This document shows, one piece after another, positions 24,165 to 33,163 of a stretch of DNA of 64,000 nucleotides (positions are counted from its first letter, which is position 1; each line of letters starts with the position of its first letter). Position numbers and translations under genes: made by a program. The stretch is taken from NCBI GenBank assembly GCA_017510825.1, contig JAFWMA010000016.1, positions 62,001 to 126,000 of the forward strand. Reading direction: 5' to 3'. The notes under the pieces were generated by a model, which was given only the letters and a program-made list of their open reading frames with translations, had not been told where the DNA came from and searched no databases. Source of the stretch: Clostridia bacterium. Lineage in GTDB: Bacteria; Bacillota; Clostridia; TANB77; CAG-508.

Positions 24165-24998
24165 ATGAAAATTACAAAAGTTGAGGCACTTGAAAAAACT
24201 GCTAATAAAATTAGAATGGGGCTACTTCAATCAATATATTACGCAAAGTCAGGACATCCAGGAGGATCATTATCATGTGTAGATATTTTAACGGTTTTAT
24301 ATTTTAATGAAATGAACATAAATCCAGAAAAACCAAATGATAGTTTAAGAGATAGATTTATACTATCAAAAGGACATGCTTCAGCAGCACTATACGCAAC
24401 TTTAGCAGAAAGAGGATATTTTCCAAAAGAAGATTTGATAACATTAAGAAATATAAAAAGTAAATTACAAGGACATCCAGATATGAACAAAGTACCTGGT
24501 GTAGATATGACGACAGGGTCATTAGGACAAGGTTTATCTGTCGCAAATGGGATGGCACTTGCATCCAAAATGAATAAGGACGGATATAGAGTGTATTGTC
24601 TTATAGGAGATGGAGAATTACAAGAAGGGCAAATTTGGGAAGCAATGATGACATCAAGCAAATATAATTTAGACAATTTATGTGTGATAGTTGATTGCAA
24701 TAATTTACAACTAACAGGAGAGACAAGCCAAATTAAAAATTTAAATTATGAATCAATTGAAAGTAGATTTAGGAGTTTTGGTTTTAATACTTTAGTAATA
24801 GACGGAAATAATATAGAATCACTGGTGGAAGCATTTAATAAAGCAGAGCATACAAAAAATCTTCCGACAGCAATAATTGCAAGAACCGTTAAAGGCAAAG
24901 GAGTATCTTTTATGGAAAACCAAGCAGATTGGCATGGAAAACAATTAAATGATGAGGAATATGCAAAAGCAATTGAAGAGTTAACAAAAAAAAGATAA
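24165..24998 (+). CDS. Transketolase, N-terminal subunit
   Basis: 277 residues: the thiamine-diphosphate-binding half of a split transketolase, as in many Clostridia. Motifs: KSGHPGGSLSCVDILTVLYF, LSKGHASAALYATLAERGYF, GSLGQGLSVANGMALA, and the ThDP/magnesium motif GDGELQEGQIWEAMMTSSKY-N. It transfers two-carbon units in the non-oxidative pentose phosphate pathway and works with the C-terminal subunit at 25159. AAAGGA precedes the ATG. Confidence 0.93.
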   Translation: MKITKVEALEKTANKIRMGLLQSIYYAKSGHPGGSLSCVDILTVLYFNEMNINPEKPNDSLRDRFILSKGHASAALYATLAERGYFPKEDLITLRNIKSKLQGHPDMNKVPGVDMTTGSLGQGLSVANGMALASKMNKDGYRVYCLIGDGELQEGQIWEAMMTSSKYNLDNLCVIVDCNNLQLTGETSQIKNLNYESIESRFRSFGFNTLVIDGNNIESLVEAFNKAEHTKNLPTAIIARTVKGKGVSFMENQADWHGKQLNDEEYAKAIEELTKKR

Positions 24999-25101
24999 AG
25001 TATAAATGTATTTACAGTAAATTTTTGAAACAATAGTCAGAGATTTTAAGGCAAATGGACAAAGGTTTTGAAATAAAAGAATTTTGTAGTTCAACTATAA
25101 A

Positions 25102-25150
25102 GGTTTATAGGTAAATCCTTATTAAAAAATCTAAATATATTATATAAGGA
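25102..25150 (+). promoter_or_regulatory. GTTTATAGGT leader motif, copy 1
   Basis: GGTTTATAGGT, variable loop, then ATCTAAATATATTATATAAG overlapping the AAGGA ribosome site. TAGGT can pair with ATCTA (one G-T pair). Copies at 26610 and 33213 have the same layout. Sits 9 bp before the transketolase C-subunit start. Confidence 0.6.
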
Positions 25151-25158
25151 AATAATAA

Positions 25159-26082
25159 ATGGAAAATGTTAAACAAATTTCAACCAGAGAAAGTTTTGGA
25201 GAGGCTTTAGCTGAATTAGAAGACGAAAGAATAGTGGTACTAGACGCAGACTTAGCAAGCTCAACAAAAACAAATTTATTTAGAGAGAAGCATCCCGTTA
25301 GATTTATAGAAAATGGAATTGCAGAAGCAGATATGATTGGAACAGCAGCTGGATTAGCAACTTGCGGTAAAATTCCCTTTGCAGCAACATTTGCAGCATT
25401 TGCAACAGGCAGATGCTATGACCAAATAAGAGTAAGTATAGCATATCCTAAACTGAATGTGAAAATATGCGGAACACATAGTGGAGTTACAGTTGGAGAA
25501 GATGGTGCAACACATCAAATGATTGAAGATATTAGTTTAATGAGAACTCTACCAAACATGACAGTCTTGTCTCCATCAGATGACATCCAAACAAAACAAT
25601 TAGTTAAGCAAATTGCAGAATATAAAGGACCAGTATATCTAAGATTAGGCAGAATAAAAACACCAGTTATATATGATGAAGATGAAAAATTTGAAATTGG
25701 AAAATCAAAACAATTTGGAGATGGAAAAGATGCAACAGTCTTTGCAACAGGGGATGTTGTTGTGGAAGCCCTTAAAGCACAACAATTACTAAAAGAAGAT
25801 GGAATAGATATTAGAGTTATTGATATGTATTCAATAAAACCAATAGATAGAGAAATAATAATAAAGTCTGCAAAAGAAACAAAGCAATTATTATCAATAG
25901 AAGACCACAATATAATTGGAGGATTAGGTTCGGCTATTGCAGAAGTATTATGTGATGAGTATCCAAGCAATTTAATTCGACTAGGAATAAAAGATAAGTT
26001 TGGAAAATCAGGAAAGCCAGAAGCTTTACTAAAATATTACAATATAGATTCTAGAGCAATTATTGAAGCACTTGAAGGGTAA
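25159..26082 (+). CDS. Transketolase, C-terminal subunit
   Basis: 307 residues: pyrimidine-binding and C-terminal domains of split transketolase. Begins with STRESFGEALAELEDERIVV and DADLASSTKTNLF; the catalytic Glu is in FIENGIAEADMIGTAAGLAT (about 54-73); FAAFATGRCYDQIRVSIAYP follows. Forms the active enzyme with the product of 24165. The 160-bp gap between the two subunit genes is longer than usual and contains the leader motif at 25102-25150, so this subunit could be separately controlled. Confidence 0.93.
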   Translation: MENVKQISTRESFGEALAELEDERIVVLDADLASSTKTNLFREKHPVRFIENGIAEADMIGTAAGLATCGKIPFAATFAAFATGRCYDQIRVSIAYPKLNVKICGTHSGVTVGEDGATHQMIEDISLMRTLPNMTVLSPSDDIQTKQLVKQIAEYKGPVYLRLGRIKTPVIYDEDEKFEIGKSKQFGDGKDATVFATGDVVVEALKAQQLLKEDGIDIRVIDMYSIKPIDREIIIKSAKETKQLLSIEDHNIIGGLGSAIAEVLCDEYPSNLIRLGIKDKFGKSGKPEALLKYYNIDSRAIIEALEG

Positions 26083-26256
26083 TTTGCAAATTCATTTTTT
26101 AACCAATCTTTGAACTCGAATAATGCTTAAAAAAATTTGAAAATATAAAAAATAAAGTAATAATAAAATGAAAAAAAATCCAATAAAAATCGACAAAATT
26201 TTGAATATATTTTTTGAAAAATTACATACTAATACTAGAAAAAAATGAAAGGAGTA

Positions 26257-26273
26257 AAGTAGTATATCTACTT
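26257..26273 (+). promoter_or_regulatory. Hairpin between ribosome site and start codon
   Basis: AAGTAG-TATAT-CTACTT lies between AAAGGAG (ending near 26253) and the ATG at 26287. The 33-nt spacing is too long for normal initiation unless this stem folds and brings the site close. Confidence 0.45.
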
Positions 26274-26286
26274 GTAATATATAATT

Positions 26287-26484
26287 ATGAAAACTTTAGA
26301 CATTATTGCCCTAGTATTAGTAATAGTTGGTGCAGCCAACTGGGGATTAATAGGAATATTTAATTTTGACTTAGTCGCTACACTATTTGGTGCAATGAGC
26401 TTAGTTTCAAGAATAGTATACATTTTGGTTGGAATAGCTGGACTTTGGTCAATAAGAATGATTGCAAGAGTAAGCGAAGATTAA
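26287..26484 (+). CDS. DUF378 small membrane protein
   Basis: 65 residues with two membrane helices. The pattern KTLDIIALVLVIVGAANWGL, then IGIFNFDLVATLFG and IVYILVGIAGLW, is diagnostic of DUF378. Function of the family is unknown. The only good ribosome site is 33 nt upstream with an intervening hairpin. The gene's last codons form the left arm of its own terminator (26472-26497). Confidence 0.88.
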   Translation: MKTLDIIALVLVIVGAANWGLIGIFNFDLVATLFGAMSLVSRIVYILVGIAGLWSIRMIARVSED

Positions 26485-26502
26485 GAAATCTTCGCTTATT
26501 TT
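26472..26502 (+). terminator. Terminator overlapping the DUF378 stop codon
   Basis: AAGCGAAGATT pairs with AATCTTCGCTT, followed by ATTTTCTT; the stop codon lies within the loop side. Confidence 0.8.
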
Positions 26503-26609
26503 CTTATTAAACTATTTATATTTTTGATTATTTGTGATACAATACAAAATAGAAAAGATACTTATATAATAAATTTAAAAATAATATAAAGAAATAAAAC
26601 TTAATTAAT

Positions 26610-26656
26610 GGTTTATAGGTAAATCCAATAAAAACCTAAATATATTATACAAGGAA
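26610..26656 (+). promoter_or_regulatory. GTTTATAGGT leader motif, copy 2
   Basis: GGTTTATAGGT, loop, ACCTAAATATATTATACAAG and GAA, overlapping the ribosome site; TAGGT pairs perfectly with ACCTA. Located 11 bp before the acyl-CoA-synthetase-like gene. Confidence 0.6.
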
Positions 26657-26666
26657 TAATAATATC

Positions 26667-28349
26667 ATGAAAAGCGAAAACTTAAACTATTATAATGTAA
26701 CAAAAATAACTAATATCAAAGACATAATTGATACTGCAGTAAAAGAAGATGGAGACAAAAATGCATTTGAGTATAGAAATAATATTACCAAAAAAGTTGA
26801 AAAAGTTACATACAAAGAATTTCAAAATGACATAAATAAATTAGGTACAGCATTAGATACAATTAATATGACAGACAAACATATAGCTGTAATTGGAGAA
26901 AATAGTTATAATTGGGTGACCGTCTATTTAACAGTAATTCAAAGTAATGGAGTTTTTGTTCCAATAGACAAAGAACTGTCATACGAAGAAATATTATATT
27001 TATTAAAAAACAGCGATAGTGAAACTGTATTTTTTGCAAAAAAATACACACAATACATAGAGAAACTAAAAAAAGATGCTCCTAAAATAAAATATTATAT
27101 AGGATTTGATATAGAAAAAGACGATGATAATATTTTATCATACAAAAAATTCATGGAAAAAGGTAATAGGGAATTAAAAAAAGGAAACACAAACTATACT
27201 AGTATTTTAAATAAAGACACAAATAAACTAAGGATGCTTGTTTATACATCAGGAACAACAGGAATCGCAAAAGGAGTTATGTTATCTGAACATAACTTAG
27301 TAAGTAGTGTATATTATGGACTTCAAGTATCAACAGTATATACAAAATGTCTATCCGTACTACCATATCATCATACATATGAGGCTGTTTCAGGACTTTT
27401 AGTTGCATTACATAAACATGTAACAATTTGCATAAATGACAGTTTAAAAAATGTATTAAAAAATCTACAATTATATAAACCAGATTATATTTACTTGGTT
27501 CCAGCATTTGCGGAAGTGTTCTATAAAAATATATGGAGCAATGCAGAAAAAGAAGGAAAAGCAAGTGGCCTTAAGTTTTTAATTAAAGTAAGTAATGCAC
27601 TAAGAAAGATTGGAATTGATAAAAGAAAAACATTTTTTAAAACTATACATCAAGCCTTTGGAGGAAACTTAAGAAAAATAGTAGCAGGAGGGGCCCCAAT
27701 TAGAACTGAAATTGGAGAATTTTTTAATAGTATTGGAATGCCTCTTATTGCAGGATATGGAATAACAGAATGTTCACCTCTTGTTAGTGTAAACATGGAT
27801 GATTTTAATGATCCATCTACTGCGGGAATTGTACTTCCATGTTGTGAAATAAAATTTGAAAATGTAAATGAAAATGGAGATGGAGAAATCTGTGTAAAAG
27901 GCGACATTGTAATGATGGGATATTACAAAGACAAAGAGAGAACAGAAAGAGTATTAAAAGACGGATGGTTTAACACTGAAGACTATGGAAGATTTAATAA
28001 CAAAAAACAACTAATAATTAACGGAAGAAAGAAAAACATTATAGTTCTAAAAAATGGCAAAAACATTTATCCAGAAGAAATTGAAAATTATATTTATAGC
28101 ATTCCATATATTACAGATGCAATTGTTAAATCAAACAAAAATGATATAGGAGAAGAAGTATCACTATCTGCAGAAGTATTTTTAAATAAAGAAAAAGTTG
28201 AGGAACTTAAATTTGATAATATCGAAGAACAAGTTAGAAAGGATATTTCAAAAGTGACAAGAGATTTGCCTTCATACAAACATATTGCAAATATTGAAAT
28301 TAGAAAAAAGGAATTTGAAAAAACAACAACCAACAAAATAAAACGATAA
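26667..28349 (+). CDS. AMP-dependent acyl-CoA synthetase/ligase
   Basis: 560 residues of the ANL superfamily, closest in style to long-chain fatty acyl-CoA ligases. Motifs: YTSGTTGIAKGVMLSEHNL (P-loop, about 192-210), GYGITECSPLVS, and DGWFNTEDYGRF with RKKNIIVLKNGKNIYPEEIE in the C-terminal swivel domain. The catalytic Lys near the end is probably in TTTNKIKR, as in FadD-type enzymes (ends K-I-K-R). It activates a carboxylic acid with ATP; the acid is not predictable. Single-gene unit with a conserved hairpin leader. Confidence 0.88.
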   Translation: MKSENLNYYNVTKITNIKDIIDTAVKEDGDKNAFEYRNNITKKVEKVTYKEFQNDINKLGTALDTINMTDKHIAVIGENSYNWVTVYLTVIQSNGVFVPIDKELSYEEILYLLKNSDSETVFFAKKYTQYIEKLKKDAPKIKYYIGFDIEKDDDNILSYKKFMEKGNRELKKGNTNYTSILNKDTNKLRMLVYTSGTTGIAKGVMLSEHNLVSSVYYGLQVSTVYTKCLSVLPYHHTYEAVSGLLVALHKHVTICINDSLKNVLKNLQLYKPDYIYLVPAFAEVFYKNIWSNAEKEGKASGLKFLIKVSNALRKIGIDKRKTFFKTIHQAFGGNLRKIVAGGAPIRTEIGEFFNSIGMPLIAGYGITECSPLVSVNMDDFNDPSTAGIVLPCCEIKFENVNENGDGEICVKGDIVMMGYYKDKERTERVLKDGWFNTEDYGRFNNKKQLIINGRKKNIIVLKNGKNIYPEEIENYIYSIPYITDAIVKSNKNDIGEEVSLSAEVFLNKEKVEELKFDNIEEQVRKDISKVTRDLPSYKHIANIEIRKKEFEKTTTNKIKR

Positions 28350-28354
28350 TTTTG

Positions 28355-28380
28355 AAAAATAGTATGGATCGCTATTTTTT
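28355..28380 (+). terminator. Terminator after the ligase gene
   Basis: AAAAATAG-N9-CTATTTTTT, directly after the stop codon. Confidence 0.75.
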
Positions 28381-28381
28381 A

Positions 28382-28414
28382 TATAATAGGAAAGATCTAC
28401 TTTCCTATTATATA
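28382..28414. terminator. Second, perfect palindromic hairpin
   Basis: TATAATAGGAAA-GATCTAC-TTTCCTATTATA, a 12-bp stem two bases after the first terminator; lacks a T run, so it may belong to the adjacent repeat. Confidence 0.55.
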
Positions 28415-28420
28415 AAAGTA

Positions 28421-28483
28421 TAATGCGACTAAATTTTATTTCATAAATTTAGCGCGAAGAACAATTAAACGCGGACTTTGCAG
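28421..28483 (+). repeat. Dispersed repeat family C, copy 2
   Basis: 63 bp matching the reverse complement of 9082-9149. It abuts the membrane-protein remnant at 28483, apparently having replaced that gene's 5' part. Confidence 0.75.
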
Positions 28484-28668
28484 AAGGAAAGATAGTTGAA
28501 GCATTTAATACAAACTATACAGTGTTTTTATGGCTACCATTAATTGTTTTATTATTTATTAATAGATATGTACATAAGATAAAGTTTGTTTATGCATTTT
28601 TTATAACTACTTGTATTATAACATTAGTAAGATACATATATAATTTTTTACAAGCCACTATCCAGTAA
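28483..28668 (+). pseudogene. 3' remnant of a small membrane protein, possibly DUF2752
   Basis: An open frame with no start codon reads EGKIVEAFNTNYTVFLWLPL, IVLLFINRYVHKIKFVYAFF and ITLVRYIYNFLQATIQ to a stop at 28666. Two hydrophobic segments follow an EAFNTNY-like segment, reminiscent of the C-terminal part of DUF2752 proteins. The front is replaced by repeat C. Assignment tentative. The rest of the gap to 28790 contains a TTATAATATT box near 28717, likely the yebC promoter. Confidence 0.4.
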
Positions 28669-28790
28669 ATTTTTTTATAATATTCTAAAAAAACTATTAT
28701 TATTGCTGATTTTATGTTATAATATTAAAGTGTGTACTTTTAAAAATTTATATTTTAAGAGTAAAAAGAGATAAAGAGGAGGAAAGAAAT

Positions 28791-29516
28791 ATGTCAGGAC
28801 ACAGTAAATGGCACAACATTCAAGCAAAGAAAAGCAAAACAGATGCAGCAAGAGGAAAAGTATTTACAAAGTTAGGAAGAGAAATTTTAGTTGCAGTAAA
28901 AGCTGGTGGACCTGATCCGGCAGGTAACTCAAAACTAAAAGATGTTATAGCTAAATGTAAAGCTAATAATATGCCTAATGATACAATAAAAAATGCGATA
29001 AAAAAAGCATCAGGTGAAGGAAGTAATAAAACTTACGAAGATGTTATATATGAAGGTTATGGACCAAATGGAGTGGCAGTTATTGTAGAAGCAAATACAG
29101 ATAATAGAAATAGAACGGCAGCAGATGTTAGACATGCTTTTGATAAATCAGGAGGAAATCTTGGAACAACAGGTTGTGTTTCATATATGTTTAGTAAAAA
29201 AGGAATTATAGTAATAGATAGAACAAAAACTGATATGACAGAAGACGACTTAATGATGATTGCTTTAGATAATGGAGCAGAAGATTTTAAAGCCGATGAT
29301 GAATGTTTTGAAATTACAACAGAACCAAGTGATTTTTCTGCAGTTAGAGAAGCATTAGAAAATGAAGGACTTGAATTTGCAGAAGCTGAAGTTCAACAAG
29401 TTCCAGCAAACACTGTTGATTTAGATGAAAAAGGTGCAGAAAAAATGCAAAGACTTGTTGATATGCTAGAGGATTTAGATGATGTGATGAATGTATATCA
29501 TAACTGGGATGAATAA
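28791..29516 (+). CDS. YebC/PmpR family regulator or translation factor
   Basis: 241 residues, full family length. Starts with the invariant [20 protein letters not shown] and [12 protein letters not shown]; later [18 protein letters not shown] and the final [12 protein letters not shown]. Members have been described as DNA-binding regulators and more recently as ribosome-associated factors that relieve stalling. GAGGAGG precedes the ATG. Its terminator lies directly before spoIIIAA. Confidence 0.93.
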   Translation: MSGHSKWHNIQAKKSKTDAARGKVFTKLGREILVAVKAGGPDPAGNSKLKDVIAKCKANNMPNDTIKNAIKKASGEGSNKTYEDVIYEGYGPNGVAVIVEANTDNRNRTAADVRHAFDKSGGNLGTTGCVSYMFSKKGIIVIDRTKTDMTEDDLMMIALDNGAEDFKADDECFEITTEPSDFSAVREALENEGLEFAEAEVQQVPANTVDLDEKGAEKMQRLVDMLEDLDDVMNVYHNWDE

Positions 29517-29575
29517 TCTTTTTATAACATATAGTATAAGCAGAAAATATTAAAATTATAAAAAAAATAAGAAAT

Positions 29576-29604
29576 AAAAAGACGGAATAATTCCGTCTTT
29601 TTTT
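29576..29604. terminator. Strong terminator between yebC and spoIIIAA
   Basis: AAAAAGACGGAAT-A-ATTCCGTCTTTTTTT; ends 14 bp before the spoIIIAA start codon, separating the two transcription units. Confidence 0.88.
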
Positions 29605-29618
29605 CATATACTTAAAAT

Positions 29619-30515
29619 ATGGAAGTAAAAAAAATATACAGGATATTACCAAGAAAAATTAGCTCGATTATAGAGCAAGAGAAAATTGAAGATTTACAAG
29701 AAATTAGAATTAGAACAAATAGACAGGCAATTTTAAAATATAATAGAGAAGAAAGAATTACTGATTTTATTCCACAAGAAAGAGAAATGATTGAAATTTT
29801 GCAAATGCTTTGCGAGAATTCAATATACTCTTATCAAACTCAATTAACTCAAGGATTTATTACATTATATGGAGGACATAGAGTTGGAGTAACAGGAAAC
29901 ATTGCAATGAAAGATGGAAAAATATCAAATATTAATTACATATCTTCACTTAATTTTAGAATATCAAAAGAAATAATAGGAACAAGCGAAAAAATAATAG
30001 GACAAGTGATGAATTTTGGAGAAGTCAATAATACACTAATTATTTCAAAACCAGGTTGTGGAAAAACAACATTATTAAGAGATTTGGTCAGAAGCATAAG
30101 TAACAACGGAAAAACAGTTTCACTTATAGATGAAAGAGGTGAAATAGCGGGAATGTATAAAGGTGTTCCACAAAATGATGTTGGATTAAGAACAGATGTT
30201 ATGGATAATATTACAAAAAGTTTAGGTATGAAAATTGCTGTTAGAACAATGTCCCCAGATGTTATTGTAGCAGACGAAATAGGTACATCTGAAGACATAG
30301 ATGCAATTAACTATGGAGTATGTTCAGGAGTAAAATGTATTTTTTCAGCACACGCAAGCGATATAAATGAACTAAAATTAAATAAAAACTTAAAAAAACT
30401 ATATGAACAAAGATTATTTAAAAAGTTGATATTTCTCGAAAAAATGGGAATTATAAAAAATATTTACACATTAGAAAATAATATGTATAAATCAGTAGAT
30501 GAAAACTTTGAATAA
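29619..30515 (+). CDS. spoIIIAA: Stage III sporulation protein AA, ATPase
   Basis: 298 residues. Secretion-type ATPase that powers the SpoIIIA-SpoIIQ channel in the mother cell. Walker A KPGCGKTTLLRD (about 144-155), Walker B VIVADEIG (about 215-222), preceded by the family's LQEIRIRTNRQAIL and GGHRVGVTGNIA. The ATG at 29619 has no ribosome site and lies 14 bp after a terminator, so the message may be nearly leaderless. A CATATACT box at 29605 resembles the -10 of sigma-E promoters and would give a start very near the ATG. First gene of an eight-gene operon. Confidence 0.92.
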   Translation: MEVKKIYRILPRKISSIIEQEKIEDLQEIRIRTNRQAILKYNREERITDFIPQEREMIEILQMLCENSIYSYQTQLTQGFITLYGGHRVGVTGNIAMKDGKISNINYISSLNFRISKEIIGTSEKIIGQVMNFGEVNNTLIISKPGCGKTTLLRDLVRSISNNGKTVSLIDERGEIAGMYKGVPQNDVGLRTDVMDNITKSLGMKIAVRTMSPDVIVADEIGTSEDIDAINYGVCSGVKCIFSAHASDINELKLNKNLKKLYEQRLFKKLIFLEKMGIIKNIYTLENNMYKSVDENFE

Positions 30516-30643
30516 ATCAGTGATAATTGAATATATTTATAAAAAGAGGAAATTAGACAAGTTACTAATAAATAAAAAACTACCAATTCAATTAATATAA
30601 AAAATCAAAAAATAAATATTAAGAAATAAAAGAAAGGAAAAAA

Positions 30644-31153
30644 ATGATAATTATAAAATACATATTATTATTAATACTTTTTTCAATCTCAAGTATTATT
30701 GGAATATCAATAGCTAAAAAATATGGGACAAGAGTTAAAGAACTAAAGGAAGTACAAAGAGCCTTACACATATTTGAAGAAAAAATAAAATTTACATACG
30801 AACCAATACCGGATGTATTTGAAGAAATATCAAAAAAATGTAGAGAGAACATAGGAAACATATTTTATGAAGCATCAAAAAGTATGAATATAATGTCTGC
30901 TGGAGAAGCTTGGGAAAAAGCATTAGATAATTCAAATACAAAGCTTACAAAAGAAGACCTTGATACATTAAAAGGAATGGCGAAATTGCTTGGGAAAACA
31001 GACTTAGATGGACAAGTCAGTGAAATAAAACTTACAGAAAAATTTATCGATACGAAAATTGAAGAAGCGGAAATAGAGAAAACAAAAAACGAAAAACTAT
31101 TTAAGACATTAGGAATTACAACAGGTTTAACAATAGTAGTAATTCTTATCTAA
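30644..31153 (+). CDS. spoIIIAB: Stage III sporulation protein AB
   Basis: 169 residues with an N-terminal membrane helix (YILLLILFSISSIIGISIAK) and a C-terminal one (LGITTGLTIVVILI), the GspF-like layout of SpoIIIAB. The middle is helical with RVKELKEVQRALHIFEEKIK typical of the family. Part of the channel platform. AAAGGA precedes the ATG. Separated from spoIIIAA by 128 bp of AT-rich sequence without a visible gene or terminator. Confidence 0.9.
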   Translation: MIIIKYILLLILFSISSIIGISIAKKYGTRVKELKEVQRALHIFEEKIKFTYEPIPDVFEEISKKCRENIGNIFYEASKSMNIMSAGEAWEKALDNSNTKLTKEDLDTLKGMAKLLGKTDLDGQVSEIKLTEKFIDTKIEEAEIEKTKNEKLFKTLGITTGLTIVVILI

Positions 31154-31202
31154 AATGAAAAAAAGAAACTCAAATTTGATAAGATAAATAGAGGATATTA
31201 GT

Positions 31203-31397
31203 ATGAATATAGATTTATTATTTAAGATAGCGGCAATTGGAATATTAGTAGCCGTTTTACATCAAGTTTTAGTAAGAGCTGGAAGAGAGGATCAAGCAAT
31301 GATGACAACACTTGCGGGATTAATAATAGTTTTAACTTTGGTAATAAAGGAAGTTAGTGGATTGTTCTCAACAGTAAGAACAATGTTTAATTTGTAA
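31203..31397 (+). CDS. spoIIIAC: Stage III sporulation protein AC
   Basis: 64 residues with two membrane helices: LLFKIAAIGILVAVLHQVLV, then RAGREDQAMMTTLAGLIIVL. The VLVRAGREDQAMM segment is the family signature. Required for assembly of the forespore channel; exact role unclear. Ends directly before repeat A, copy 2. Confidence 0.93.
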   Translation: MNIDLLFKIAAIGILVAVLHQVLVRAGREDQAMMTTLAGLIIVLTLVIKEVSGLFSTVRTMFNL

Positions 31398-31398
31398 G

Positions 31399-31446
31399 AG
31401 GGGACGGAGATATTGACCCATTTTTGGGTCACTAGGGACAGAGGCT
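31399..31446. repeat. Dispersed repeat family A, copy 2, inside the spoIIIA operon
   Basis: GGGGACGGAG, the palindrome TGACCCATTTTTGGGTCA (31414-31431) and CTAGGGACAGAG, as at 17535-17592. It enlarges the spoIIIAC-spoIIIAD gap to 122 bp, where these genes are normally nearly contiguous. The palindrome could form a stem in the operon mRNA. Confidence 0.78.
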
Positions 31447-31519
31447 AATTAAAAATTAAATAAATGGTTTAAAACCACCTGTTCCTACTGACAAACTACA
31501 TACCAAAGGAGATAGTTAA

Positions 31520-31906
31520 ATGGACATTGTAAAGATAATTGGAGTTGGACTAATTGCATTAATAATAATTATTATTTTAAAACAATATCGACCTGAATTT
31601 ACAATGTATGTTTCTATACTGGCAGGTGTTATTATACTTATTATGCTTGTTAATCCAATATCAGGGATTATTAACTTGATTAATAGTATTGCAAGTAGAG
31701 CTAACATTAACATTCAATTTATTAAAATTTTGATAAAAATTACTGGAATTGCTATATTAACTGAATTTGCTGTTAGTATATGTAATGATTCAGGTGAGAC
31801 TGCGATTGCTAGTAAAATAGATGTTGGTGGCAAAATTATTATTATAGGTTTATCTATTCCAATAATACAAACCTTAATGGAAACAATATTAAAAGTATTA
31901 CCATAA
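31520..31906 (+). CDS. spoIIIAD: Stage III sporulation protein AD
   Basis: 128 residues, three or four membrane helices: IIGVGLIALIIIIILKQYRP, EFTMYVSILAGVIILIMLVN, then LIKITGIAILTEFAVSICND and GGKIIIIGLSIPIIQTLMET. ICNDSGETAIASKI is conserved in the family. Paralogue-like to SpoIIIAC in its N-terminal half. Part of the mother-cell membrane platform. AAAGGAG precedes the ATG. Confidence 0.92.
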   Translation: MDIVKIIGVGLIALIIIIILKQYRPEFTMYVSILAGVIILIMLVNPISGIINLINSIASRANINIQFIKILIKITGIAILTEFAVSICNDSGETAIASKIDVGGKIIIIGLSIPIIQTLMETILKVLP

Positions 31907-32020
31907 GAATTTCATAATAATAATAAAGTTAAAAAAGATTGTTGACATTATGAGAACATCACAATTCAATATTTAACGAGTAAGAAATTTTAAATTAAAA
32001 CAAAATAAAGAGGAATACTA

Positions 32021-33163
32021 ATGAAAAAGATTCTTATAATTCTTTTAATAGCAATAATGAATTTATTAATATCACATAATATAACATTTGCTAGCCAAAC
32101 AAATGAAACTGGTATAGAGGAAACTACAATACAAGAGCAAGAAGAGCAATATGGAATATCAGAGTTTATTGAACAATCTAAAAAATATACTGAAAATATA
32201 GATTTATCACAAATCTATAATGATAGCATAACAGGGAAATTTGATAATAACTTGATAATGGATATACTGCTAACATTATTAGGTGATAATTTTAAGAACA
32301 GTTTATTAACCATATCTTCTATAGCGATAGTAGTAATTATTAATAGTATACTAAAAGCAATAAGTGAGAATCTTGGAAATCAATCAGTATCAAAAATAGC
32401 TTTTTTCATACAATACATAATAATTGTAACCTTACTAATGAAAAACTTTTCAGATATTTTAGAGAGTATAAAAATAGCAGTTCAAAATCTATCATCATTT
32501 TCAACGATATTAATTCCACTTTTAACAATGTTGATAACAGCAACTGGAAATTTAACAACATCCAGCCTAATAGAACCAATATTATTATCTATGGTAACAT
32601 TTATAAGTAGTTTAATAACTAATATTATAATTCCGATTATATTAGTTTCGACAGCATTAGGTATAATATCAAAATTTTCAGAACAAGTTAAAGTTGAAAG
32701 ATTATCTAAACTATTAAACAAGGGAACAGTATGGATTCTAACAACAGTTTTAGGGATATTTATTGGAATAGCTTCACTTGAAAGTGGACTCACGGGCAAT
32801 GTAGACAATTTAACGAAAAAAGCTGGAAAATCAATTATATCTACAGCTGTACCAGTAGTTGGAGGAATATTAGGCGATGCCATAGACACAATTATAGGAT
32901 ATACAAATGTTATAAAAAGTGCTACTGGAATTATAGGAATTGTAGTAATAATAAGCATATGTTTAAAACCAATTATTAATTTAGCAACACTAACTATCTT
33001 ATACAAACTCAGTGCATCATTATGTGAGCCAATAGCAGATAAAAAAATAGTTGAGCTAATAGAAATAATGTCAAATACTTTCAAAACAATGCTTGCAGTA
33101 ATGTTTTCTATTACTGCAATGATAGTTATTGGTATAGCACTTATTATAAAAATATCAAGTTGA
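32021..33163 (+). CDS. spoIIIAE: Stage III sporulation protein AE
   Basis: 380 residues. Signal peptide (1-24), then about seven membrane helices. The family pattern TGNVDNLTKKAGKSIISTAV and PVVGGILGDAIDTIIGYTNV is visible in the second half. Large multi-pass component of the feeding channel. AGAGGA lies before the ATG. About 114 bp of AT-rich spacer separate it from spoIIIAD. Confidence 0.93.
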   Translation: MKKILIILLIAIMNLLISHNITFASQTNETGIEETTIQEQEEQYGISEFIEQSKKYTENIDLSQIYNDSITGKFDNNLIMDILLTLLGDNFKNSLLTISSIAIVVIINSILKAISENLGNQSVSKIAFFIQYIIIVTLLMKNFSDILESIKIAVQNLSSFSTILIPLLTMLITATGNLTTSSLIEPILLSMVTFISSLITNIIIPIILVSTALGIISKFSEQVKVERLSKLLNKGTVWILTTVLGIFIGIASLESGLTGNVDNLTKKAGKSIISTAVPVVGGILGDAIDTIIGYTNVIKSATGIIGIVVIISICLKPIINLATLTILYKLSASLCEPIADKKIVELIEIMSNTFKTMLAVMFSITAMIVIGIALIIKISS

